Notes under the pieces: model-generated
Told to the model about the DNA's origin: nothing
Databases searched by the model: none
Seen by the model: the letters and a program-made list of their open reading frames with translations, nothing else
In this document: positions 27,771 through 37,882 of the stretch, one piece after another
Layout: each line of letters starts with the position of its first letter
Numbering within the stretch: the stretch's first letter is position 1
NCBI RefSeq assembly: GCF_002564045.1
Contig: NZ_PDJK01000002.1
Coordinates: 1,426,001 to 1,490,000, forward strand
DNA length: 64,000 nt
Direction of reading: 5' to 3'
DNA from: Amycolatopsis sulphurea
GTDB lineage: Bacteria > Actinomycetota > Actinomycetes > Mycobacteriales > Pseudonocardiaceae
Position numbers and translations under genes: made by a program

Positions 27771-28685
27771 GTGGGCGAGACCAAGACGTTGCTGCGGATC
27801 GCGGCGCTCGCGGTGATGTGGGGGTCGAGTTTCTTCTGGATCAAGCTGGGACTCGCCGCGTTCTCACCAGTACAGCTGGTGCTCGCCCGGCTGACGCTGG
27901 GTGCGGTGGTCCTGCTGGCGCTGTGCCTGCTCGGACGGCGCCGGTTGCCCGCGGACCGCCGGGTCTGGGGCCACCTGGCGGTCGCCGCGTTCTTCCACAA
28001 CGCCTTGCCGTTCCTGCTCTTCGCCATCGGGGAGACCACAGTGGACTCCGGCATCACCGGCGTGCTGAACTCCACGACCCCGCTGTGGGTACTGGTGGTC
28101 GCGCCGTTCCTCGGTGTGCCGAACCGGATGACCGCGACCCGCGTGACCGGGCTCGTCGTCGGGCTCGCCGGGATCCTGCTGATCTTCGCGCCGTGGCAGG
28201 CCTCCGGTCTGCTCAGCTGGGGCTCGCTGGCCTGTATGACGGCCGCGGCCAGCTATGGGTTCGCCTTCGTCTACGAGGGCCGCTATCTGTCCAGCACCGG
28301 TCTCTCGCCCTACGCGCTTTCAGGCGGACAAATGCTGCTGGCGACCGGATTCCTCCTGCTCGTGATGCCGTTCGGCGGGTTGACGCCAGTGCACCTGAGC
28401 CCGCTGGCGGTGAGCGCGGTGCTGGTGCTCGGCGTCGGCTCGACGGGGATCGCGTTCGCGCTGAACTACCAGCTGCTGGCCAGCGAGGGCGCGGTGGCTG
28501 CGTCTGTGGTCGGGTACCTGCTGCCGGTGGTGTCCGTGCTGCTGGGCGCGGTGTTCCTGCACGAACAGCTGAGCGTCCGGGTGATCCTGGGCATGGTCGT
28601 GGTCCTCGGCGGCGTCGCGCTCACCCGGCTGCAGCGCAAGCCCGCAGCCGTCGCGGAACCGGCGCCGGTGGCGGAACGGGTCTGA
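27771..28685 (+). CDS. EamA/DMT-family transporter (RhaT-like)
   Basis: A 304-residue permease with ten hydrophobic segments in two EamA repeats (LRIAALAVMWGSSFFWIKLGL begins the first; LLSWGSLACMTAAASYGFAFV begins the second). DMT proteins export metabolites or drugs; the substrate is not predictable. GTG 27771 is chosen because AAGGAGG is directly upstream with a short 4-nt spacer. The upstream GTG 27687 would add 28 residues. Probably regulated by the divergent LysR gene. Confidence 0.9.
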   Translation: MGETKTLLRIAALAVMWGSSFFWIKLGLAAFSPVQLVLARLTLGAVVLLALCLLGRRRLPADRRVWGHLAVAAFFHNALPFLLFAIGETTVDSGITGVLNSTTPLWVLVVAPFLGVPNRMTATRVTGLVVGLAGILLIFAPWQASGLLSWGSLACMTAAASYGFAFVYEGRYLSSTGLSPYALSGGQMLLATGFLLLVMPFGGLTPVHLSPLAVSAVLVLGVGSTGIAFALNYQLLASEGAVAASVVGYLLPVVSVLLGAVFLHEQLSVRVILGMVVVLGGVALTRLQRKPAAVAEPAPVAERV

Positions 28686-28689
28686 CGCT

Positions 28690-29358
28690 TCAGACCAGAC
28701 GGCGGTCGGAGGCCCAGCGGGACAGCTCGTAGCGGTTGGACAGCTGGGTCTTGCGCAGGACGCTGGACACGTGCGTCTCCACCGTCTTCACGGAGATGAA
28801 CAGCTCGGAGGCGATCTCCTTGTACGCGTAGCCACGCGCCAGCAGACGGAGGACGTCGCGTTCGCGGGGCGTGAGCAGGTCCAGCTCGGGGTCGTTGATC
28901 GGCGCGGAGCCGGGACGGTCGGCGAAGGCGTCGAGGACGAAGCCCGCCAGCCGCGGGGAGAACACCGCGTCGCCGTCGGCCACCCGGACCACCGCGCGCA
29001 CAAGCTCCTTCGAGGAGATCGTCTTGGTGACGTAGCCGCGCGCGCCGGCGCGGATCACCGCGATCACGTCCTCCGCGGCGTCGGACACCGACAGCGCGAG
29101 GAACACCACGTCCGGCAGCTCCGGGCGGACCCGGCGGAGCACTTCCGCGCCACCGCCGTCGGGCATGTGCACGTCCAGGAGGACCACCTGGGGCCGGGCC
29201 CGGGCGATCCCGGCGACCGCTTCGGCCACCGAGCCCGCCTCACCGACCACCTGCACCTCGTCGGTGATCGAATCCAGCTCCGTGCGCACTCCGGCACGGA
29301 ACAACGCGTGGTCGTCCACGAGGAAGACCTTGACCGGCTCCCGCTGGCTCTCCGTCAC
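28690..29358 (-). CDS. NarL/LuxR-family response regulator
   Basis: A 222-residue two-component regulator. The receiver domain has the acidic pair VDDHALFRAGV and phosphoacceptor VVLLDVHMPDGG. A short linker leads to a LuxR helix-turn-helix (LTPRERDVLRLLARGYAYKEIASELFISVKTVETHVSSVL). Its stop is 4 nt from the convergent EamA gene. It is encoded directly after a PspC-type sensor kinase, which is presumably its partner. Confidence 0.95.
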   Translation of the reverse strand: MTESQREPVKVFLVDDHALFRAGVRTELDSITDEVQVVGEAGSVAEAVAGIARARPQVVLLDVHMPDGGGAEVLRRVRPELPDVVFLALSVSDAAEDVIAVIRAGARGYVTKTISSKELVRAVVRVADGDAVFSPRLAGFVLDAFADRPGSAPINDPELDLLTPRERDVLRLLARGYAYKEIASELFISVKTVETHVSSVLRKTQLSNRYELSRWASDRRLV

Positions 29359-29398
29359 GACTGCACTCCCTCACTCGCCTGCCTCGAGCATAGCCAGG

Positions 29399-30817
29399 TC
29401 AGGCCGCGGTCTTGCCCGCTTTGACCGGCATGGCGAGCTGGACCTCGGTCCCCTCGCCCGGCGCGGTGCGCAGTTTGCACGTCCCACCATGGCGTTCCAT
29501 CCGGCCGCGGATCGAATCGGCCAGCCCGTGCCGGTCGCCCGGCACCAGGTCCGGGTCGAAGCCCTTGCCGCGGTCCCGCACGAACACGGTCACCGCCGTG
29601 GGCTCGACCTCGGCGAACACACTCACCTCGTCGACCCCGGCGTGCTTGGCCGCGTTCACGATCGCCTCGCGCGCGGCCTGCACCAGCGCGGTGAGCGATT
29701 CGTTCAGCTCTACGTCACCGACCACGACCTGGCCGACCGAGATGGCGAACTGGTCCTCGACCTCGCCGCACGCGGTGGCCAGCACCTCGGACAGCTGGCG
29801 GGCGCCTTCTTCCTCTTCCTTGGTCGGTTTCTCGCTGGGCTTGCCGTACCCGTCGGGTCCGTACAGCCAGCCGCGCAGCTCCCGCTCCTGCCCGCGGGCC
29901 AGCCGGGCGACCTCGCTCGGCTGATCGGCCTGCCGCTGGATGAGCGCGAGCGTCTGCAGCACCGAATCGTGCAGGTGCGCGGCGATCTCCGCACGCTCGT
30001 CGGTGCGGATCCGCGCCCGGCGCTCGTCGCCGAGATCACGGACCAGCCGCAACCAGAACGGCACGGTCAGCACGGCGACCCCGAACAGCGTCGCGAACAC
30101 CGCAATCAGGGCGAACTTCACCTGGTCGAAGCTGCCGCTCTGGAACACCGTCACGCCGATGCCGGTGATCACGAGCGCGGCCCCGGCAAGGATGCGGATG
30201 ATCGCGGAAAGCCGCCCGCCTTCGCCGACCAGCGCCCCCGCCACCCCGTCGCGGGCGCCCCGCCACCGCCGTCGCTGCGACTCGTCGGCCTCGCGCCAGA
30301 CCACCCCCGCCCCGATCACGGCGAGCGCCAGCGGAACCACGACCCAGCCCCGGATGGCCCCGGTGAGCGTGCCGCTGGCGATGGCGAGCCCGACGCCGAG
30401 CGCGATCAGCCCGTAAGCCTGCTGGCGTTCCTTGGGGTTCGGCTGCGTCTCCGGCTCGTCGTCCCGCTGCGGCACGAACACCCAGAGCAGCCCGTAGGCG
30501 AGCAACCCGGCCCCGTTGAGCGCCGACAGCAGCGCGAAGGCAGTCCGGACCCAGACCACCGGCACGCAGAGATGCTCCGCCAGCCCACCGGCGACCCCGG
30601 CCACCGCCCGCCCGGACCGCTGCCGGTGCATCCGCGGACGCTCCGGCTCGGCCCCGGTCACTTCTCCCGAACCGGACCGGACCGGCAGCACCCCGCCTGC
30701 GGCCTCCGTACCCCGCCGTACCGGGGCGCCGATGTCGAGAAAATCCTGCACAGATCCATCGTCACACGGCACGGCGAAGCGGACATCGGGGAAACCCCTG
30801 ATCATCGGATCGGTCAT
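29399..30817 (-). CDS. PspC-domain sensor histidine kinase (HisKA_3/HATPase type)
   Basis: A kinase of about 472 residues. A short N-terminal stretch is followed by a PspC-like segment (RSGRAVAGVAGGLAEHL), several membrane helices, then a dimerisation helix with the phosphoacceptor motif HLHDSVLQTLALI, and a C-terminal HATPase domain with REAIVNAAKHAG, DRGKGFDPDL and GLADSIRGRM. Such proteins pair with NarL-type regulators and sense envelope stress. The start at ATG 30817 is uncertain because no Shine-Dalgarno is present. It sits 40 nt before the response regulator. Confidence 0.88.
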   Translation of the reverse strand: MTDPMIRGFPDVRFAVPCDDGSVQDFLDIGAPVRRGTEAAGGVLPVRSGSGEVTGAEPERPRMHRQRSGRAVAGVAGGLAEHLCVPVVWVRTAFALLSALNGAGLLAYGLLWVFVPQRDDEPETQPNPKERQQAYGLIALGVGLAIASGTLTGAIRGWVVVPLALAVIGAGVVWREADESQRRRWRGARDGVAGALVGEGGRLSAIIRILAGAALVITGIGVTVFQSGSFDQVKFALIAVFATLFGVAVLTVPFWLRLVRDLGDERRARIRTDERAEIAAHLHDSVLQTLALIQRQADQPSEVARLARGQERELRGWLYGPDGYGKPSEKPTKEEEEGARQLSEVLATACGEVEDQFAISVGQVVVGDVELNESLTALVQAAREAIVNAAKHAGVDEVSVFAEVEPTAVTVFVRDRGKGFDPDLVPGDRHGLADSIRGRMERHGGTCKLRTAPGEGTEVQLAMPVKAGKTAA

Positions 30818-30899
30818 AGTTCTGCTGACAGGCCGAGGCGGCCCCCAGTAACTTGTACGAGCAGAGAGCGAGCGATCACGGGATGCAGGGGTGAGGGGT

Positions 30900-31385
30900 A
30901 TGGCGGCCGGGGCACACTTCGGACCGGAAGACTCGTCCGAGCCGACGGGTTCACCGGACCCGGCCGGACTCGACCTGACGCATGTGCTCGATCCCACCGC
31001 AGCCCGGCAGATGGTGACCGCCGGCCAAGAACTACGGAATCAGGCCGCCTCCGGGAACCTGAAGATCGATGAAGCGGGTTTTCAGGCGCTGCTCAAGGTG
31101 TGCGATGACTTCCTCTACGGGTACGTCGCCCAGCGACGAGACTTGATCAACTTGATTCGAACGGCCCGCATGGGGTCATCCGACTACGCCCGCCAAGTCG
31201 CCGGCTTCAACGTCAAAGTAGCCGACGGGGACCCGCAATCCCTGCTCCCCAATCTCGAACTTTTGCAGGAAAGTTTCCTGCAGTTCCGTCAAGCCCTGGT
31301 AATCGCACAGAAGAATTATCACGAGACCGAGAGTTCGCACCGCGAAACCGTCAATCGGCTAGGCAAGGAACTGAACGATAAGTGA
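30900..31385 (+). CDS. Small ESX-associated helical protein, function unknown
   Basis: A 161-residue protein, largely helical and low in cysteine. No family was recognised, but it resembles proteins that precede DUF3558 lipoprotein genes and WXG/PPE-like genes in Pseudonocardiaceae. The C-terminal half (QESFLQFRQALVIAQKNYHETESSHRETVNRLGKEL) could form a coiled coil. ATG 30900 is chosen with AGGGG 8 nt upstream; GTG 30891 is an alternative. Its stop overlaps the next gene by 4 nt (GTGA). Confidence 0.75.
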   Translation: MAAGAHFGPEDSSEPTGSPDPAGLDLTHVLDPTAARQMVTAGQELRNQAASGNLKIDEAGFQALLKVCDDFLYGYVAQRRDLINLIRTARMGSSDYARQVAGFNVKVADGDPQSLLPNLELLQESFLQFRQALVIAQKNYHETESSHRETVNRLGKELNDK

Positions 31386-31933
31386 CCAGCGCAAAGACGA
31401 AGCGGGCCGTAGCGACGCTCGGAGTAGCAGTAGTACTTCTGGCCGGATGCGACAGTTCCGTCAGCGGGTCACCACATCCTGACCCTTCAGCCAGCCCGGC
31501 ACCGTCAGCCGGCTCAGACTCAAACCCGTTCGCAAATATGAACCAGTGCGTTATGCTGGACGAACTTCTCGCCGGGCAAGGATTCCCGAAGGCCAGTCCA
31601 AGTATCGCCGATCCGAAACACGCATGCGGAACAACCAAGCCCTCCACCATCACTATCCTCGCACTGGACGTCGGACTGAATCTCCAGGCCGGCCGAGACT
31701 ACCGAGAAAACATCCGCGATCCAAAAACGGCACGAACCGGCGATGTCAACGGCCGACCCGCCATCGAAGAACCGGCACCGCTCGGTTCACCGGGCCAATG
31801 CAGCATCTTGATGTCCGTCAAGCCGAATTCTCGGGCAATCCTGGACGTCACCTCCGGATCCGACACGAAAGCGGCTTGCAGCACTGCCCGGGAACTCGCC
31901 ACGAAGTTCGAACCCAAGCTCCCCCAAGGCTGA
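31382..31933 (+). CDS. DUF3558 lipoprotein
   Basis: A 183-residue lipoprotein. The signal peptide has a lipobox LLAGC with the acylated cysteine at residue 23, followed by a Ser/Pro linker and the DUF3558 domain (NQCVMLDELLAGQGFP ... a later CSTARELA). Family members are exported and often lie beside ESX-like genes in actinobacteria; the activity is unknown. GTG 31382 overlaps the previous stop (GTGA), so the pair is coupled. Confidence 0.85.
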   Translation: MTSAKTKRAVATLGVAVVLLAGCDSSVSGSPHPDPSASPAPSAGSDSNPFANMNQCVMLDELLAGQGFPKASPSIADPKHACGTTKPSTITILALDVGLNLQAGRDYRENIRDPKTARTGDVNGRPAIEEPAPLGSPGQCSILMSVKPNSRAILDVTSGSDTKAACSTARELATKFEPKLPQG

Positions 31934-32083
31934 TCACCGGACAGCCTGAACCGTCGGCAAGATCGAAGCACACCGCTTGATCAGCTTGAATCGATGACAG
32001 CGGCAACCGGTCACCGCTAGAATGGCCGTCGGCCACGGAGAGTACTCAGCGAGTGCGATCCCCGAGGACACGGAGCAGGACTC

Positions 32084-33544
32084 ATGGATGGGCAGCGCGC
32101 CACGTATCGCCAGTACGAAGGCGACTACTACAGCGATACCCGCACAGAACTCTCCAAGCAGGCGGCGCCCGGCCGGTTCGGCATCGAGGACCAGCACAAC
32201 GTCCAGGACGGCGTCGACGCCCGAACGCAGCAAGCGGCCTCGAACTACTCGGTGACGCAGGGTCAGCACCTGCTGGAAGACCAGGCACTCCGAGGCGATG
32301 CCCCGGCGCCGGACGCCAACTACGCGTCCCACGACCATCAAGACTTGTACACCATGGTCCACACCAACATGGACCCGACAGACCTCGACGCCAAGGGACG
32401 AGTCGCGAACGCACTCGGCAACTGGCTCGCCGAAATCTCCAACTCGATCTCTGTTGTCACACAGACCTCCGGAGCATCCTGGCAAGGTGCTGCCGCCGAC
32501 CAGGCACACAGCTTCTTCCAGCAGACAGCGAGTTACGCCGCACAAACGGCCAATGCGGCTCAGCTCAATTCAAACCGATACTCCCAGCAGTCGGCCGCCG
32601 CCGACTACGCGCAGAAGAACATGCCCGAACCGACCGGCTTCAATCAGCAGGCCGAGCTGAACAAGGTCACGCAGCAGCTCAACGGGGGCGATCCGCTGAC
32701 CGCCGCGGTCACGATGAACCAGCTCAGCCAGAAGCAGCAGCAGGCGGACGCCGCACACCAGCAGGCGGTGCAGGTGATGCACGGGCTCGACAACGCCTAC
32801 CACGAGACGTCGACCACCCAGCCGACCTACTCCCCGCCCCCTCGGCTGAACGGCGACAGCACGCACGCCAGCAGCGCCGCCCCCGTCACCGCGCCCGGCG
32901 GGCCGGTTTCGAGCGGTCCCTACTCCGGTCCCGGCGGAAATGGCTCCTCCACTGTGGTACCTCCCGCCGGCAGCACGGGCAACGCCCCATTCACCCCGCC
33001 GCCCCCTGTTTCCGGCAGCGGCGGCGCGCCCCTCCCCGGCCCTGGCATCAGCACTGGCGCCGGATCGTTCAACAACCCGGCCAACACCGCCCCCGGTTTC
33101 CGCGGCCCGACCGGCCCCGGCGGCATCGGCGGCCGCCTCTCCCCCGACGCGCTCAGCATGGGCGGCGGAGGCAACGTCGGCAATGCGGGCGAGAACACCC
33201 CACGCAGCCGCCCCGGTATCGGCACCGGCCGCTCCGGCGGAGGCAACGCGGGCAGCCGTCTGTCCGGTGGCGGCGGTGCCGGCGGCACGCCCAGCGAGCG
33301 AGAGGGCGGAGGCAAGGGCAAAGCGGGCAACCTCGAACGCGGCGCCAAGTCCGCGGCTGAAGCCTCGAAGAACGGTAAGCCCGGCGTTGCCGGCGGGGCC
33401 ACCGGCAACGGGAGGAAAAAGGAAGAGGACCAGGAACACAAGAACAAGATCCCGGCCCAGCTCGACCCGGACGAGGTGTTCGAAGTCCACCCCGAGCGTG
33501 GTCCGGACGGGGAGAAGATCACCCCACCGGTGATCGGCGGCTGA
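32084..33544 (+). CDS. WXG/PPE-like ESX secretion substrate with Gly/Pro-rich tail
   Basis: A 486-residue protein. The N-terminal ~230 residues are helical with a WXG-type turn in SGASWQGAAADQA, typical of ESX/type VII substrates. The rest is Gly/Ser/Pro/Asn-rich and probably disordered, with a short charged C-terminal segment (QLDPDEVFEVHPERGPDGE). It forms a module with the preceding lipoprotein and small protein genes. It has no recognised ESX chaperone or ATPase gene near it. Confidence 0.8.
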   Translation: MDGQRATYRQYEGDYYSDTRTELSKQAAPGRFGIEDQHNVQDGVDARTQQAASNYSVTQGQHLLEDQALRGDAPAPDANYASHDHQDLYTMVHTNMDPTDLDAKGRVANALGNWLAEISNSISVVTQTSGASWQGAAADQAHSFFQQTASYAAQTANAAQLNSNRYSQQSAAADYAQKNMPEPTGFNQQAELNKVTQQLNGGDPLTAAVTMNQLSQKQQQADAAHQQAVQVMHGLDNAYHETSTTQPTYSPPPRLNGDSTHASSAAPVTAPGGPVSSGPYSGPGGNGSSTVVPPAGSTGNAPFTPPPPVSGSGGAPLPGPGISTGAGSFNNPANTAPGFRGPTGPGGIGGRLSPDALSMGGGGNVGNAGENTPRSRPGIGTGRSGGGNAGSRLSGGGGAGGTPSEREGGGKGKAGNLERGAKSAAEASKNGKPGVAGGATGNGRKKEEDQEHKNKIPAQLDPDEVFEVHPERGPDGEKITPPVIGG

Positions 33545-33590
33545 GAGTGACGGACAAGCACGCTGCTCCTGCCGCCGCAGGCTTGAGTTA

Positions 33591-33911
33591 CTAGTCCGAC
33601 CAAAGGTAGGCCGACCCCCCACCCGGCACGTAACCGTTGCTACGAAGCCATGAGGCCGTGACTGTGGTCGGATTGGTAATGATCGGCACAGTATCAACCA
33701 GCTCGAGACTCTGCGCACCCCTGGAAGTTTGCGACAGCCGGCAAACAGTCCTGAAATTCGAAAGCAGCCCGCACGGGGAAATCGAGCAAACACCAAGCTT
33801 GAGAATTCCAGAGACCTGCCCGACCCCGACCGCGGGTGTTTGTCGCCGGTTGATCAGGCGCTCGTAGACCTCAGCCCTGGCACCGAACCAACGCCCCCTG
33901 CCCCGGACCAC
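33591..33911 (-). CDS. Possible gene or remnant on minus strand
   Basis: An open frame of 106 codons with plausible composition in its second half (SLELVDTVPIITNPTTVTASWLRSNGYVPGG) and lower GC than its neighbours. It starts with GTG and has no Shine-Dalgarno. It may be a decayed or transferred gene fragment beside the ESX-like module; no family recognised. The other frames in 33545-33975 look like noise. Confidence 0.3.
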   Translation of the reverse strand: MVRGRGRWFGARAEVYERLINRRQTPAVGVGQVSGILKLGVCSISPCGLLSNFRTVCRLSQTSRGAQSLELVDTVPIITNPTTVTASWLRSNGYVPGGGSAYLWSD

Positions 33912-33975
33912 CTCCGGGGAAACTCAGGGACCATCCCCGATGCGTCGCCCCGCTGGGTCCCGCATGCTCTTCGGT

Positions 33976-35250
33976 ATGAGTGCTGTGTCCAGGGGGAATC
34001 CGCTGAACGGGTTCGAGGAGACCGTCAAGGACTTCTGGGATAGCCGGCCGCGGCGCCCGCAGTCCGGGCGGAAGGTGGCCGGGGTGGCGGCCGGTCTGGG
34101 GAATCGGTACGGCATCGATCCCGTCGTCATCCGGGTGGCGCTGGTCGCGGGCACGGTGTTCGGGGGGTTCGGGCTGGCCTTCTACCTGCTGGGCTGGCTG
34201 CTGTTCCCGGCGGAGGGGGACGAGGTCTCGGGAATCGAGGCGCTCGCCGGGCGGGGACGCTCCAGTATGTCGAAGGGCTTCGCCCTGGTGCTGGCCATTG
34301 TGCTGCTCCCAGTGCTCGGCTTGACGTTCACGGGGGGCTGGTTCGACGGCGGGGGGCTGATCGGGCTGGCCCTGCTCTCTCTTGGTCTTTACCTCCTGCA
34401 CCGCAGCCGCGGGCAGGACAATCGCCCGGTTCCGGTCGCCGCGTTCGCGGCGGGGCCGGCCGAGGCCGGAACCGGAGCGTTCACCATGAGCAGCGACGCG
34501 ACCACGTCCGCCACTCCGGCCGCGGGACCGGGCTGGGATCCGCTGGCCGCCGATCCGGCGGGCTGGGATCTGCCCACGCCGGGCATGCCCGTCCCGCCGG
34601 TGCCGCCCGAGCCGGAGTACGAACCGCAGCCGCGGCGGCGGAATTCGAAGATCGGGCTGGCGGTGTTCGGGCTCGCGGTGATCGTGGCCGGGACCGGGGT
34701 GGCGCTGAACCTCAACGGTGTGGCGTGGTTCTCGCTGCAGCACATCGTCGGGATGGTGCTCGCGGTGCTCGGGGTGGGCATGGTGGCGGGCGCGTTCGTC
34801 CGCGGCTCGCGGGGGCTGGTCGGGCTGGCCGTGCCGCTGTCGATCGTCGGCATGCTGCTCACCACGAGTACTTTCGGCGATCTCGACCTCCGGGGCGGGG
34901 TCGGCGACCTGAGCGCCACGCCGCGTTCGGTGGCCGAGCTTCAGCCGGAGTATCACCACGCGGCCGGGCAACTCAACCTCGACCTGACTCAGCTGCCGCC
35001 CACCGGCCCGATCACCACCACCGTCAACAACGGCGCCGGCGATACCACCATCGTGGTGCCGGCGAACGCGGACGTGACCTACAGCTGCGAAACCAGCGCA
35101 GGCAGCGTCAACTGCTTCAACCGCTCGTCCGACGGCGTCGGCCAGCCCCCGCTGACGGGCACCGACAACGGAGAAGACGGTGTCGGCGGCCAGCAGATCA
35201 CGCTTCACGTCACGAACGGCGTGGGCACAGTGGAGGTGCACCGTGGCTGA
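33976..35250 (+). CDS. PspC-domain membrane protein with LiaF-like C-terminal domain
   Basis: A 424-residue protein. A PspC domain (GRKVAGVAAGLGNRYGIDPVVIRVALV) near the N terminus is followed by two further membrane segments, a Pro-rich linker, three more helices and an external C-terminal beta-rich domain (TTTVNNGAGDTTIVVPANADVTYSCETSAG) like LiaF/DUF2154. It presumably works with the PspC-type sensor kinase encoded at 29399-30817; in many actinobacteria these genes are divergent neighbours. ATG 33976 is chosen; an upstream ATG at 33964 is possible. Confidence 0.85.
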   Translation: MSAVSRGNPLNGFEETVKDFWDSRPRRPQSGRKVAGVAAGLGNRYGIDPVVIRVALVAGTVFGGFGLAFYLLGWLLFPAEGDEVSGIEALAGRGRSSMSKGFALVLAIVLLPVLGLTFTGGWFDGGGLIGLALLSLGLYLLHRSRGQDNRPVPVAAFAAGPAEAGTGAFTMSSDATTSATPAAGPGWDPLAADPAGWDLPTPGMPVPPVPPEPEYEPQPRRRNSKIGLAVFGLAVIVAGTGVALNLNGVAWFSLQHIVGMVLAVLGVGMVAGAFVRGSRGLVGLAVPLSIVGMLLTTSTFGDLDLRGGVGDLSATPRSVAELQPEYHHAAGQLNLDLTQLPPTGPITTTVNNGAGDTTIVVPANADVTYSCETSAGSVNCFNRSSDGVGQPPLTGTDNGEDGVGGQQITLHVTNGVGTVEVHRG

Positions 35251-35464
35251 GAACTACGACGAGCCGAAGGCCCCGGCCCGCCGCCGCGGAGTGGACGTGT
35301 TCACCCTCGTCGCCGGGATCGCGACCCTGCTGGTCTCCGGCTACGTGCTCAGCGACGGCACGAGCTGGCTGCCGTCGTTCGACTTCCGCTGGATCGTCGC
35401 GGGCGGCGCGGTGTTCATCGGGCTGCTGATGCTCGTCGCGTCGTTCGGCAAACGGCGGCGCTGA
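35243..35464 (+). CDS. Small two-helix membrane protein
   Basis: A 73-residue protein with two hydrophobic segments (VFTLVAGIATLLVSGYVL and WIVAGGAVFIGLLMLVASF) flanked by charged ends. GTG 35243 has GGAGG 6 nt upstream inside the end of the PspC gene, overlapping it by 8 nt, so the two are translationally coupled and it probably belongs to the PspC system. Confidence 0.75.
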   Translation: MAENYDEPKAPARRRGVDVFTLVAGIATLLVSGYVLSDGTSWLPSFDFRWIVAGGAVFIGLLMLVASFGKRRR

Positions 35465-35474
35465 CCCGAAAGCC

Positions 35475-35521
35475 GTGAAGGGGCCCTTCACGGACTCTGA
35501 GTCCGTGAAGGGCCCCTTCAC
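35475..35521. repeat. Dispersed palindromic element, copy 1 (convergent gene ends)
   Basis: Perfect inverted repeat: two 23-bp arms around one base, each containing the core GTGAAGGGGCCCTTCAC. It lies between the ends of the small membrane gene (+) and guaA (-), so it could serve as a bidirectional terminator. The same sequence recurs at 40411-40457 and its core at 44171-44197. Confidence 0.9.
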
Positions 35522-35531
35522 AGCGTGTGGC

Positions 35532-37088
<1,557 letters not shown>

Positions 37089-37208
37089 CTGACGACCTCC
37101 AGGCGAATGAGCACGTTGACCTCCATCGTCCCAGGTGGGCCGGGTCACGTCGGCGCTGGCCCCGGAACGAGGACCGCGCCTGACCGCGATCAAGCCTACC
37201 GTGCCGGT

Positions 37209-37757
37209 ATGACTGTCGATTGGACCACCGAATTGCACGATCAGCTCGACTGGCACTGGCAGCACCACGTGCGTTCGAGGCTGGACGGGATCACCGACGA
37301 GGAGTACTTCTGGCAGCCCGTGCCGGACTGCTGGACCATCCGCCCGCGCACGGAGAATCCGGACGGCCCGGGATCAGGCGATTTCACCGTCGACTTCGCC
37401 TTCCCCGAACCGACGCCGCCCCCAGTGACCACGATCGCGTGGCGGCTGTCGCACATCATCATCGGCGTAGTCGGGATGCGGGCGGCGTCGCATTTCGGCG
37501 GCCCGCCGATGAGCTATGACACCTTCCCGTACGCAGGTACAGCTGCCGAAGCGCTGAAGCAACTCGACGACGCGTACGCGAACTGGATCGAGGGCGTACG
37601 CGGGCTCGACGCCGAAGGGCTCGCAAGACCGTGCGGCCCGGCCGAAGGGCCGTACGCAGATGCGCCGCTCGCGGCGTTGATCCTGCACATCAATCGGGAG
37701 GCGATCCATCACTCGGCCGAAGTACTTCTGCTGCGCGACCTCTACCGGAACCGCTGA
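37209..37757 (+). CDS. DinB-like four-helix metal-binding protein
   Basis: A 182-residue protein of the DinB/DUF664-type superfamily. The N-terminal helix ([20 protein letters not shown]) and the His residues in [10 protein letters not shown] and [14 protein letters not shown] form the expected metal site. Such proteins are often thiol transferases or stress proteins, but this one cannot be assigned. ATG 37209 has TACCGT ending 6 nt before it, so it may be leaderless. Divergent from guaA. Confidence 0.85.
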   Translation: MTVDWTTELHDQLDWHWQHHVRSRLDGITDEEYFWQPVPDCWTIRPRTENPDGPGSGDFTVDFAFPEPTPPPVTTIAWRLSHIIIGVVGMRAASHFGGPPMSYDTFPYAGTAAEALKQLDDAYANWIEGVRGLDAEGLARPCGPAEGPYADAPLAALILHINREAIHHSAEVLLLRDLYRNR

Positions 37758-37882
37758 GCGCAGGCGCGCTGAAGAGCCCGGACGTCGGTCACTTTCCCCG
37801 GTCAAAGATGCGTCACGGGGAATGAATCCCCACGCTCATGACTCACAACCAGGTGGGGGCGACCGATCTGGAAAGGACCTTC

